In this document: piece by piece, positions 13,390-20,288 of the stretch
Layout: each line of letters begins with the position of its first letter
Numbering within the stretch: position 1 is the first letter of the stretch
NCBI GenBank assembly: GCA_045655325.1
Contig: JAZOOY010000007.1
Coordinates: 1 to 20,288 of the forward strand
Length of the DNA stretch: 20,288 bases
Direction: 5' to 3'
Source of the DNA: UBA1738 sp045655325
Lineage (GTDB): Bacteria; Bacillota; Clostridia; UBA1381
Notes under the pieces: model-generated
Told to the model about the DNA's origin: nothing
What the model saw: only the letters and a program-made list of their open reading frames with translations
Database searches by the model: none
Position numbers and translations under genes: made by a program

Positions 13390-16353
13390 TTATCCAATAA
13401 GTTGCCAGGATGGAAGCCATCTTAAAAATTCGCGTACGTAATCACCATCCACAGGGAATCCTGAAATTGCAGGATAGAACATTATAAATAGTGCCACGGA
13501 AATTATTGTGAATACAATAAAATACAATTTAGCCCTGTTGTTTTTCTGATACATTCTGTGCACAAAATGTGCAATCATAAGCACCAAAAATGGTACGCAA
13601 GGGAAGTAGTGGTAAATAAATGTTATTCTTGTAACAAAAGTCCACGGTAAAAGCTGTGCAAGGTATGCTATCACTAAAAAAGTGGCATTTTTATTACGAT
13701 TTTTAATAGCGTCATATACACAGTAGAAAAATGCAAAAAGTCCTGATATCCAAACAATAGGATTACCAAAGGCACTAATATTTTCCGAAAGTTCACCATT
13801 TGTTCCTGAATAATACCAGATAGGTCGGTAGTTTACAATCCATTTATACCACTGGGATGAATACGGGTGTGTAGATGAAACTACAGTATTTCCGTGGTAT
13901 GCAAACATATCAATCTGATTTTGAATAATATCATAAAATCCGCCGTCATTTGCACGAACAAACGGAATGTATGATAGGGCATATATCAAAACAGGTACAA
14001 TAACAAATGCGCCTAAACAGAAATATACAGTTTTCAAAATATCTTTTTTAGTAATCGCTCCGTCTTTATACTTTGAATAAAGGCTGGAGAAGAAAATAAC
14101 TGCAAGTCCCGCTCCTGCGTATACACCTGTCCATTTAGAAGCAACACCAAATCCCATAAATAGACCAGAAAGACCGAGAGGTACAAGCGTATTTTTTAGT
14201 GGTTTTTTGCCTAGATTTTCGTTTACGTATTTATACATAAACAGATACATAAGCATTATAAAGAAAGTGACATATACATCTATTGTAGCAATTCTTGATT
14301 GAGTAAAGTGCATAAAATCAAATGAGAACACAACGGTAGATAATGCACTTATCCAAGTAATCCCAAACATCTTCTTTGTGAAGATATATAGAATAGGAAC
14401 CATCAAAATTCCGAAAAGAGTACCAATTATTCGCCAGCCAAAAGGTGTCATACCGAATAAGTTTACACCAAGAGATATAAACGTTTTTCCAAGCGGCGGA
14501 TGGGTCCATTCATATACAGGAAGTTCGTGTATAAGCTCGTAGGCTGTTCTGGCGTGATAAATTTCGTCAAAATATGTGCTGTTTCGGTAGTTTGCAGAAC
14601 TTGGCACAAGTTCTTGCTCATCTATAATGCAAAGTGATGCGGTTTCGGGATAAATCCTCTCACCAATACTATTCGAAATTGCTATTTCACCTATATGAAT
14701 ACCTTTTGAAGATGTAATTTTAATACTTTTAGCAAGGGCTGATACATCATAATCATTCCAATAGAAAACACTACCTTCTGTTAATGCCTGGGCGTAAGAC
14801 AGCGTGCCGTCGCCTTTATAAAAACTAACATTCAATGTTTTGGAACTGTCAAGATTTTGAGGACCAAGATAAATATCCATATTAGAAATGCGGGTTTCTT
14901 CAGGAAGTTCCAATACTATAGCGGAATTGTTATCTACGATTTCAAAAGTCTGTGGCGCTTTCATATCACCTAAATTATATAAAGCAACAGATAAGTAAAC
15001 CGCTGTAATAATCGCCATTAAAATAAAGTCTTTTTTGCAAAGTTTAGTATCACTTTTAATTTCGCAAGGTTCTTTTGCAGGAGTTAACTTTATACTGCCT
15101 TTAAAAAGATACTTAATAAAGAATATTAAGGTCAAAACTGATAAGATTCCTGTTATAACACAAACTGCAACATTAAAAGTATCAAAGGCTGTCTTTGGAG
15201 TATAACAGAAAAGAACATGATACATATTTACAAATTGAAGTGCAGAAATTCCGATGTAAAAAAACATTTCTTTCTTCTTTGATGATATTGCATATGAACA
15301 TAAAAGAAGTGCCAAAACAGGGAAGGCGTATCTTTCGTGCATCTTAACTGATAGCATAAATACGCTGAGGCATATAAATGCTGAAGTCAAGAAATATTTG
15401 TTTTTCTCTTTTTTTGAGAAGAATAGTATCCAAGATGCAATAACAATAAGTATAATGAAGATATAGCCTAAAGCACTGATACCGCCATTTACAGGTGACC
15501 AGTTCATACCAAGTGCTGCCCATAAATTGTATGCGTTTACCGTAGCGTAATTATACGAGCCAAGGGTGGCAATATATTGTGAGATAACATTATCAATTCC
15601 AAAAGGTAGTGCCAAAAGGAAAACAAGCCCTATAGCGCAAAGGCCACCAATTAAGTTCTTGCTGAACTTTTTCCATGAGAAGTCGTTTAAAATAACATTA
15701 TCAAGTATTCCATAGAACAGAACCGGAGCATAGAAAAGTGCTTGCGGTTTTATAAAAATTGCAATTCCGAACAGGAAGTATGAAATTAGCATCTTACCCT
15801 CGGTAAGTGCCATCAACATAATAACTACAAACAAGGTGAATACTGAGTCTACCTGACCCCAGATTGCGCTGTTCAATATACTTACCGGATTAAAGGCGAA
15901 GAATGAAAATAGCAAATACTTAAGCTTTTCCTGACCGTACTTTTCGCAAACTTTATAGGCACAAAGACCTAAAAGAATGTCAGATATAATAGCAGGAAGC
16001 TTTAATATCGTATATGTTAAAATAATATCCCCGCCAAAAATATCTTTTACGAATCCTAAAAGATAAAGAATGTACATATATCCAGGCGGATAGTCAGTAA
16101 ATGAACCGGAAACATAAAATTCAGCAAGTCCGTTTGCTTTAAGCATTCCGGACCATGCATTAAAACAGGACATATCCGTTTCGTGGCCTTTGAAAAATAG
16201 TGCAAAAATAATACGGACTAAAAATGCCGAAATGATAAAAATACTAAGATTTTGTTTCTTGTTATTTTTCGGTAATTTTACCGTAGTATAGTAATCAAAT
16301 ATATAAACTCCAAAAAAGACAAAAGTCAAAACAATCAATAGAGAGAGTGCCAT
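13390..16353 (-). CDS. Double GT-C glycosyltransferase: mannosyltransferase-like half fused to a GT39/PMT half
   Basis: A 987-residue polytopic membrane protein in three parts. Residues 1 to about 430 are a GT-C transferase with D60, FTDYPPG (D87) and IWGQVDS (164-170), reminiscent of Gpi18-like or DUF2029 mannosyltransferases. Residues about 464-570 form a non-membrane, beta-rich insert, probably outside the cell. Residues about 580-987 are a GT39 (protein O-mannosyltransferase) unit with D596-E597 in DEIYHARTAYE and THPPLGK around H618, the acceptor/donor loop signatures of PMTs. Such enzymes transfer sugar from polyprenyl-phosphate donors to proteins or glycolipids. The ATG at 16353 is chosen: AAAGGAG precedes it, whereas the upstream in-frame TTG at 16410 is part of the -35 box. 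No clear terminator separates it from icd. Donor and acceptor are unknown. Confidence 0.88.
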   Translation of the reverse strand: MALSLLIVLTFVFFGVYIFDYYTTVKLPKNNKKQNLSIFIISAFLVRIIFALFFKGHETDMSCFNAWSGMLKANGLAEFYVSGSFTDYPPGYMYILYLLGFVKDIFGGDIILTYTILKLPAIISDILLGLCAYKVCEKYGQEKLKYLLFSFFAFNPVSILNSAIWGQVDSVFTLFVVIMLMALTEGKMLISYFLFGIAIFIKPQALFYAPVLFYGILDNVILNDFSWKKFSKNLIGGLCAIGLVFLLALPFGIDNVISQYIATLGSYNYATVNAYNLWAALGMNWSPVNGGISALGYIFIILIVIASWILFFSKKEKNKYFLTSAFICLSVFMLSVKMHERYAFPVLALLLCSYAISSKKKEMFFYIGISALQFVNMYHVLFCYTPKTAFDTFNVAVCVITGILSVLTLIFFIKYLFKGSIKLTPAKEPCEIKSDTKLCKKDFILMAIITAVYLSVALYNLGDMKAPQTFEIVDNNSAIVLELPEETRISNMDIYLGPQNLDSSKTLNVSFYKGDGTLSYAQALTEGSVFYWNDYDVSALAKSIKITSSKGIHIGEIAISNSIGERIYPETASLCIIDEQELVPSSANYRNSTYFDEIYHARTAYELIHELPVYEWTHPPLGKTFISLGVNLFGMTPFGWRIIGTLFGILMVPILYIFTKKMFGITWISALSTVVFSFDFMHFTQSRIATIDVYVTFFIMLMYLFMYKYVNENLGKKPLKNTLVPLGLSGLFMGFGVASKWTGVYAGAGLAVIFFSSLYSKYKDGAITKKDILKTVYFCLGAFVIVPVLIYALSYIPFVRANDGGFYDIIQNQIDMFAYHGNTVVSSTHPYSSQWYKWIVNYRPIWYYSGTNGELSENISAFGNPIVWISGLFAFFYCVYDAIKNRNKNATFLVIAYLAQLLPWTFVTRITFIYHYFPCVPFLVLMIAHFVHRMYQKNNRAKLYFIVFTIISVALFIMFYPAISGFPVDGDYVREFLRWLPSWQLIG

Positions 16354-16381
16354 ATTTTTGTATCTCCTTTCATACGTTTTT

Positions 16382-16410
16382 ATTATATACCTTTTTACTA
16401 AAATTTTCAA
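16382..16410 (-). promoter_or_regulatory. Sigma-A-type promoter for the glycosyltransferase gene
   Basis: On the - strand TTGAAA (16405-16410), a 17-base spacer and TATAAT (16382-16387) match the consensus closely. The transcript would start about 20 bases before the ATG at 16353, which fixes that start and excludes the longer frame. Confidence 0.85.
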
Positions 16411-16451
16411 TATAAATGTTTATCGTCGTCAATTTTGGGTATATATTATGT

Positions 16452-16470
16452 AAGGATAGAAAATATCCTT
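16452..16470 (+). promoter_or_regulatory. Small hairpin in front of hpf
   Basis: AAGGATA (16452-16458) and TATCCTT (16464-16470) form a perfect 7-bp stem with a 5-base loop, 26 bases before the hpf ATG. A TATATTAT stretch just upstream (about 16442-16449) could hold the -10 of the hpf promoter, but I could not place a convincing -35. The hairpin could be a 5' UTR structure or an operator. Confidence 0.35.
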
Positions 16471-16496
16471 AACGAAGTACAGAGGGAGATGAGTGT

Positions 16497-17033
16497 ATGA
16501 AATTTAACATCATTGGAAGAAAAATTACTGTAAACGAAAAGAACTCGGAGTACATCAACAAAAAGATCGGCAAGCTCGATAAATTCTTTAAGCAGGAACC
16601 GGAGGCAAGAATTGTCATTGGAACTGTAAAAGATAAAGAATATATCGAAGCTACTATATATGCAGAAGGAATTATTTTCCGTGCGGAGGTGACAGATAAC
16701 GACGTATTTACTGCAACAGATAAAGTTGTGGATTTGATCGAAAGACAGATAAGAAAAAACAAGACAAAGCTGGAAAAGAAAACACGCAGAGAAGCTTTTG
16801 ATGATGCAAAACTTCTAAGTGGTGATGACTATACAGAAGATGGCGACTTGGAATTTAAAATTGTAAAGAAAAAACGTTTCCAGGTAAAACCGATGAGTTC
16901 CGAAGAAGCCGTACTTCAGATGAATCTTTTAGGACACAACTTCTTCGTATTTAAAAATGAAGAAACTGACGAAATGAATGTTGTGTACAAAAGAAAGGAT
17001 GGAGATTATGCAATCATTGAATCGATAGAATGA
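16497..17033 (+). CDS. hpf: Ribosome hibernation-promoting factor, long form
   Basis: A 178-residue cytoplasmic protein that binds the 30S decoding region and pairs ribosomes into inactive 100S dimers in stationary phase. The N-terminal S30AE domain (about 1-100) starts MKFNIIGRKITV and ends in a basic helix with R-K-N-K-T-K. The C-terminal dimerisation domain (about 125-178) has the characteristic VKPMSSEEAVLQMNLLGHNFFVF and VVYKRKDGDYAIIE segments. Its presence defines the long form typical of Firmicutes. A GGGAG ribosome site (16484-16488) lies 8 bases before the ATG. It diverges from the glycosyltransferase gene and has a hairpin in its presumed leader and a terminator-like stem behind it. 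Confidence 0.96.
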   Translation: MKFNIIGRKITVNEKNSEYINKKIGKLDKFFKQEPEARIVIGTVKDKEYIEATIYAEGIIFRAEVTDNDVFTATDKVVDLIERQIRKNKTKLEKKTRREAFDDAKLLSGDDYTEDGDLEFKIVKKKRFQVKPMSSEEAVLQMNLLGHNFFVFKNEETDEMNVVYKRKDGDYAIIESIE

Positions 17034-17050
17034 TTGCTTTCGCTGGCGGC

Positions 17051-17079
17051 GGGGACCCGTAATATGGCGGGTCCTCTTT
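17051..17079 (+). terminator. Probable terminator after hpf
   Basis: GGGGACCCG (17051-17059) pairs with CGGGTCCTC (17068-17076) with one G-U, an 8-base loop and a short TTT then CGTTAAATT. The stem is GC-rich; the U-tract is poor, so termination may be partial and allow read-through into the reductase gene. Confidence 0.6.
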
Positions 17080-17115
17080 CGTTAAATTATTAGATTTAAA
17101 GGAGAGATATTTTAA

Positions 17116-17682
17116 ATGTATATTCTTGCAGTTAACGGAAGTCCAAATGAAGATGGAAATTGTGCATTTCTGTTAAAGGAGATACTTTCAAAAATTGAAG
17201 GAGCGGATACTGAGATTGTAAATGTTAATAAGGCGGTAAACTCTGCAAAATGGCCGTTCTGTGTAGTTTGCTCTAATCCTTGCAATAAAACTTGCTATAA
17301 AGGAACAGAACTTGAAGAGCTTTATGAAAAGGTAGAGAAGGCGGATTTTGTTATTTTTGCATCACCTGTATATTTCGGAGGAATGTCCGGTCAGCTTAAA
17401 ACATTTTTTGATAAAACTCGTGCCGTTCGTGGCGAAAAAAGATGGCTTGGAAAACCTATGGCGGCAGTAAGCGTTGGTGCTACTAAATATGGCGGACAAG
17501 AGCGAACAGTTGAGCAGATTCAATCCTGCAGTTTGGTGCTTGGAATGAACATCGTTGGCAATTCGAGTTCTGAACTTATGGGACACTTTGGAGTTTCTGC
17601 CCAAAGACCTGCAAGTGAGGACGAATATGCCATAAAACAGTGCGAAAATATGGCAAAAGCCATCATGGAATACTTAAAATAG
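17116..17682 (+). CDS. Flavodoxin-fold NAD(P)H-dependent FMN reductase with a four-Cys cluster
   Basis: A 188-residue protein of the flavodoxin-like fold. The FMN phosphate loop is NGSPNEDGN (7-15), and SPVYFGGMSGQLKTFFDKT (about 83-101) is the second flavin-contact block typical of this reductase family. Between them are C49, C52, C56 and C60 spaced CX2CX3CX3C. Iron-sulfur flavoproteins have a compact Cys motif at the same place, so a 4Fe-4S cluster is possible; the spacing differs from the classical one. The physiological substrate of such proteins is usually unknown. The ribosome site is GGAGAG (17101-17106). Its neighbours are housekeeping genes and give no functional hint. Confidence 0.85.
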   Translation: MYILAVNGSPNEDGNCAFLLKEILSKIEGADTEIVNVNKAVNSAKWPFCVVCSNPCNKTCYKGTELEELYEKVEKADFVIFASPVYFGGMSGQLKTFFDKTRAVRGEKRWLGKPMAAVSVGATKYGGQERTVEQIQSCSLVLGMNIVGNSSSELMGHFGVSAQRPASEDEYAIKQCENMAKAIMEYLK

Positions 17683-17792
17683 TATATTTTTAATTTAATA
17701 GGTAAAATTACATATGAAAATAAAGGATTTTTTAACTTAAATGTCGAATAGATAATATGGTGACTTAAAATATTAAAGGAAAGGAGATTTTT

Positions 17793-19562
17793 ATGCCAAG
17801 ATACTCGGATGAGCTTGTGAATGAGATATTTTCGCAAAATGATATTGTTGATTATGTATCTCAATACGTAAAGCTTAGAAAAAATGGTCGTGACTATACA
17901 GGTTTGTGTCCGTTCCATAAAGAAAAATCTCCTTCTTTCCATGTAAACCAGGAGAAACAGCTTTTCCACTGCTTTGGATGCGGTGCAGGCGGAAACCTTG
18001 TTCAGTTCGTAATGAGGTCGGAAGGACTTGATTTTGTTGAAGCACTAAAGCTTATGGCGGACCGTGCCGGAATAATACTTCCTGACGAAGATAATATAGC
18101 AGACGACAAGGCTTACCAAAAGAAAAAGCAAATTTATTCTATGAATAAAGCTGCAGCAAGGCTGTACTTTGAAACTCTTACAACGAAAGAAGAAGGAAAG
18201 GTTGGACTTGAATATTTCAAAGACCGAAAGATTTCACCTTCTACCATTAGAAAATACGGGCTTGGATATGCACCGGATAGTTTTGACTACTTAAAAAAGC
18301 ACATGAACAAGCTTGGTTTTTCTGATGATGAACTTTTAGAAGCGGGTTTGTGTGTTACTAAAAACGATAAAATCTATGATAAATTCCGTGGAAGAGTAAT
18401 GTTCCCGATAATAGATTTACGAGGAAATGTAATTGCGTTCGGTGGAAGAATCATAAATGCAGTAGAAAAGGACGGGTACAAGCCTCCGAAATACTTAAAC
18501 TCGGCAGAAACGCCTGTGTTCAATAAGGGTAAAAACCTTTTCTCACTAAATCTTGCAAAAAAAGATTCCGCTGCGCAATGCATTTTGTGCGAAGGGTATA
18601 TGGATGTAATATCTGTATTCCAAGCGGGAGTTACAAATATAGTAGCAACTTTGGGTACAGCACTTACGGAGAATCAGGCCAAGCTTTTGATGAAATATTC
18701 AGGAGAAATAATCCTTTGTTACGATAGTGACGAAGCAGGACAAGCTGCAACCAAACGTGGTATTGAGATTATTAATTCAGTAGGTGGCAGATGCCGTGTG
18801 ATGAAGCTAAAAGGTGCTAAAGACCCTGATGAATACATAAAAAGTAACGGAATTGAGCTATTCAGAAAGGCGATTAAAGACGCCTTGCCGTCTACGGAGT
18901 ATCTTCTGGGCACTTTAAAATCACAATACGATACTGATAACCCGGACGGAAAGATCATGTTCATTCACAAAGCGGCTGAAGTTTTGGCGGGAGTAAAAAG
19001 TGCAGTCGAAATTGATGCTTATGTGAAAAAGATTTCCGATGAGACAGAAATAAGCAAAGAGGCAATATATGCAGAGCTTAAGAAAATACGCTCAAATGAT
19101 AAAACCGGAACAAATCCTGTAAGACCGGTGAAAATGCCTTCTAAAGAGAATAGCACTCAACTGGATAGTAAGATTGTTAATGCAGAAAAAAGGCTTCTAG
19201 GACTTATTTTTGACAGCAAGAAAGCATATCAGATTGTAAAAGAAGAATTTTCAGTATCTGATTATTCAGAAGGTCCTGTAAGAGAGCTTGCAGAAATAAT
19301 TTATAATTGCTATGAAACAGGAGAAACAATAGATCCTCCGATTATTATAAATAAGTTTAGTGAAAAGGATGCCGACTTTGTGTCACAAATCTTCTGTAAC
19401 ATAGAAACATATAAAGATGAGGATAATACCTTAAAACAACTTGTAAACAGCATAAAGATAGAAAAGATTTCTACTCTGCTTGAAAAAGCAACAAACGAAA
19501 ACGACGTCATTAAGGTTAAGGAGCTTTTAACTTTAAGACTTGAATTGGAAGGGAATAAGTAA
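17793..19562 (+). CDS. dnaG: DNA primase
   Basis: A 589-residue primase that makes RNA primers for DNA replication with the DnaB helicase. The N-terminal CHC2 zinc finger has C39, H42, C60 and C63. The TOPRIM catalytic core has E267 in CEGYMDV and D311 and D313 in YDSDEAG, the metal-binding acidic residues. The C-terminal part (about 460-589) is helical and corresponds to the helicase-binding domain. The length is normal for Firmicutes. A strong ribosome site (AAAGGAAAGGAG) ends about 6 bases before the ATG. rpoD begins immediately after its stop codon, the classical dnaG-rpoD pair of the macromolecular-synthesis operon; rpsU is absent upstream, where the reductase gene stands. I could not place a confident promoter in 17683-17780. 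Confidence 0.97.
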   Translation: MPRYSDELVNEIFSQNDIVDYVSQYVKLRKNGRDYTGLCPFHKEKSPSFHVNQEKQLFHCFGCGAGGNLVQFVMRSEGLDFVEALKLMADRAGIILPDEDNIADDKAYQKKKQIYSMNKAAARLYFETLTTKEEGKVGLEYFKDRKISPSTIRKYGLGYAPDSFDYLKKHMNKLGFSDDELLEAGLCVTKNDKIYDKFRGRVMFPIIDLRGNVIAFGGRIINAVEKDGYKPPKYLNSAETPVFNKGKNLFSLNLAKKDSAAQCILCEGYMDVISVFQAGVTNIVATLGTALTENQAKLLMKYSGEIILCYDSDEAGQAATKRGIEIINSVGGRCRVMKLKGAKDPDEYIKSNGIELFRKAIKDALPSTEYLLGTLKSQYDTDNPDGKIMFIHKAAEVLAGVKSAVEIDAYVKKISDETEISKEAIYAELKKIRSNDKTGTNPVRPVKMPSKENSTQLDSKIVNAEKRLLGLIFDSKKAYQIVKEEFSVSDYSEGPVRELAEIIYNCYETGETIDPPIIINKFSEKDADFVSQIFCNIETYKDEDNTLKQLVNSIKIEKISTLLEKATNENDVIKVKELLTLRLELEGNK

Positions 19563-20288
19563 ATGTCAGAATTAGAAAACAAGAAACAAATAGTAAAAGA
19601 CCTTATCGAAAAAGGTAAAGCAAAGGAACTTTTAACTCACAACGATATCAATCAATTCTTTCAGGATACGGAGCTTACTCCAGAAGAACTTGAAACAGTG
19701 TTTGATATGCTTGAAAAAGAAGGAATTGAAATCGTTGAAGATTTGGACAAGGAACTTGAAGAAATTGAAGTTTCTCAGGAAGAACTTGAAGACCTATCTG
19801 TTCCTGAAGGAATCAGCATTGATGACCACGTTAAAATGTACCTTAAAGAAATCGGTAAGGTAGACCTTTTGGGAGCGGAAGAAGAAACCGAGCTTGCAAA
19901 TCGAATGGCAGAGGGTGATGAAGAAGCTAAAAAGAAGCTTGCCGAAGCAAACCTCCGTCTTGTTGTAAGTATTGCTAAGCGATATGTGGGAAGAGGTATG
20001 ATGTTCTTAGACCTTATCCAGGAAGGAAATCTCGGTCTTATTAAAGCTGTTGATAAGTTTGACTATTCAAAAGGCTTTAAGTTCAGCACATATGCGACAT
20101 GGTGGATAAGACAAGCAATCACAAGAGCTATTGCAGATCAGGCGAGAACTATCCGTATTCCTGTGCATATGGTAGAAACAATCAATAAACTTGTCAGAGT
20201 ATCAAGACAGCTTGTTCAGGAGCTTGGTAGAGAACCAACTCATGAGGAGCTTGCAAAAGAGCTTGGTATGTCGGTTGAAAAGGTGAGA
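19563..20288 (+). CDS. rpoD: RNA polymerase primary sigma factor, 5' part
   Basis: The first 242 codons of the housekeeping sigma factor (SigA/RpoD), cut by the window end. Region 1.1 is short and acidic as in Firmicutes, followed by region 1.2 (ISIDDHVKMYLKEIG near 84-98) and a complete region 2: NLRLVVSIAKRYVGRG, FLDLIQEGNLGLIKAVDKFDY, and the -10 recognition and melting helix FSTYATWWIRQAITRAIADQ. Region 3 begins at the edge. The ATG abuts the dnaG TAA with no gap, and GAAGGG at about 19549-19554, inside dnaG, serves as ribosome site, so translation is coupled. Confidence 0.97.
   Translation, partial: MSELENKKQIVKDLIEKGKAKELLTHNDINQFFQDTELTPEELETVFDMLEKEGIEIVEDLDKELEEIEVSQEELEDLSVPEGISIDDHVKMYLKEIGKVDLLGAEEETELANRMAEGDEEAKKKLAEANLRLVVSIAKRYVGRGMMFLDLIQEGNLGLIKAVDKFDYSKGFKFSTYATWWIRQAITRAIADQARTIRIPVHMVETINKLVRVSRQLVQELGREPTHEELAKELGMSVEKVR

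Noticed and set aside
1..20288. CRISPR array, tRNA or rRNA genes, toxin-antitoxin or phage-defence genes
   Set aside because: No regularly spaced direct repeats, cloverleaf-like sequence, rRNA signature or defence-type domain was seen on either strand.

Overview
The window looks like chromosome from a low-GC Gram-positive anaerobe of the class Clostridia, most likely Oscillospiraceae/Ruminococcaceae-like. The grounds are the AT-rich sequence, strong AGGAGG-type ribosome sites, a secreted type I dockerin protein, a CUT1 sugar transporter without its own ATPase, a long-form HPF, and adjacent dnaG and rpoD. The species cannot be named from the sequence alone.

Left part (1-9945, + strand) is a carbohydrate-use locus: the 3' end of a sugar-binding lipoprotein gene, two ABC permeases, a GH127-like Cys/Zn glycosidase, a GH38-like (alpha-mannosidase fold) protein, a HAD-family phosphatase and L-rhamnose isomerase (rhaA). 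The last three are tightly spaced (TAATG overlap, then 14 bases) and probably one transcript. The likely scheme is import of a rhamnose-containing oligosaccharide, cytoplasmic cleavage, and isomerisation of L-rhamnose to L-rhamnulose. No rhamnulose kinase or aldolase gene is in the window. The GH38-like protein keeps the His/Asp metal motif, the second metal-site His and the probable acid/base Asp, but has Phe where the catalytic Asp nucleophile normally sits.

The two large gaps in this half (4429-4961 and 9946-10374) are not empty. They carry two diverged direct copies of one structured intergenic element: a shared 22-base box, several inverted repeats, a shared 13-base box and a terminal hairpin whose stem differs between copies by compensating changes. 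Copy B leads into an intact secreted dockerin protein gene (10375-11055). Copy A leads into a decayed gene whose start and signal peptide match that arrangement, broken by a one-base slip in an A-run and by stops. The element therefore looks like a leader or promoter module attached to secreted-protein genes.

Middle part (11056-16410) is read on the - strand: a 987-residue double GT-C glycosyltransferase (N-terminal mannosyltransferase-like half, beta-rich middle, C-terminal GT39/PMT half), a type II NADP-isocitrate dehydrogenase, and the tRNA t6A dehydratase TcdA two bases downstream of it. Clear sigma-A-type promoters precede the glycosyltransferase and icd genes, and strong terminators separate this block from the dockerin gene.

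Right part (16497-20288, + strand) is housekeeping: long ribosome hibernation factor hpf, a small flavodoxin-fold reductase with a four-Cys cluster, DNA primase dnaG, and the primary sigma factor rpoD starting directly after the dnaG stop and cut by the window end. I saw no CRISPR array, tRNA, rRNA or insertion sequence.
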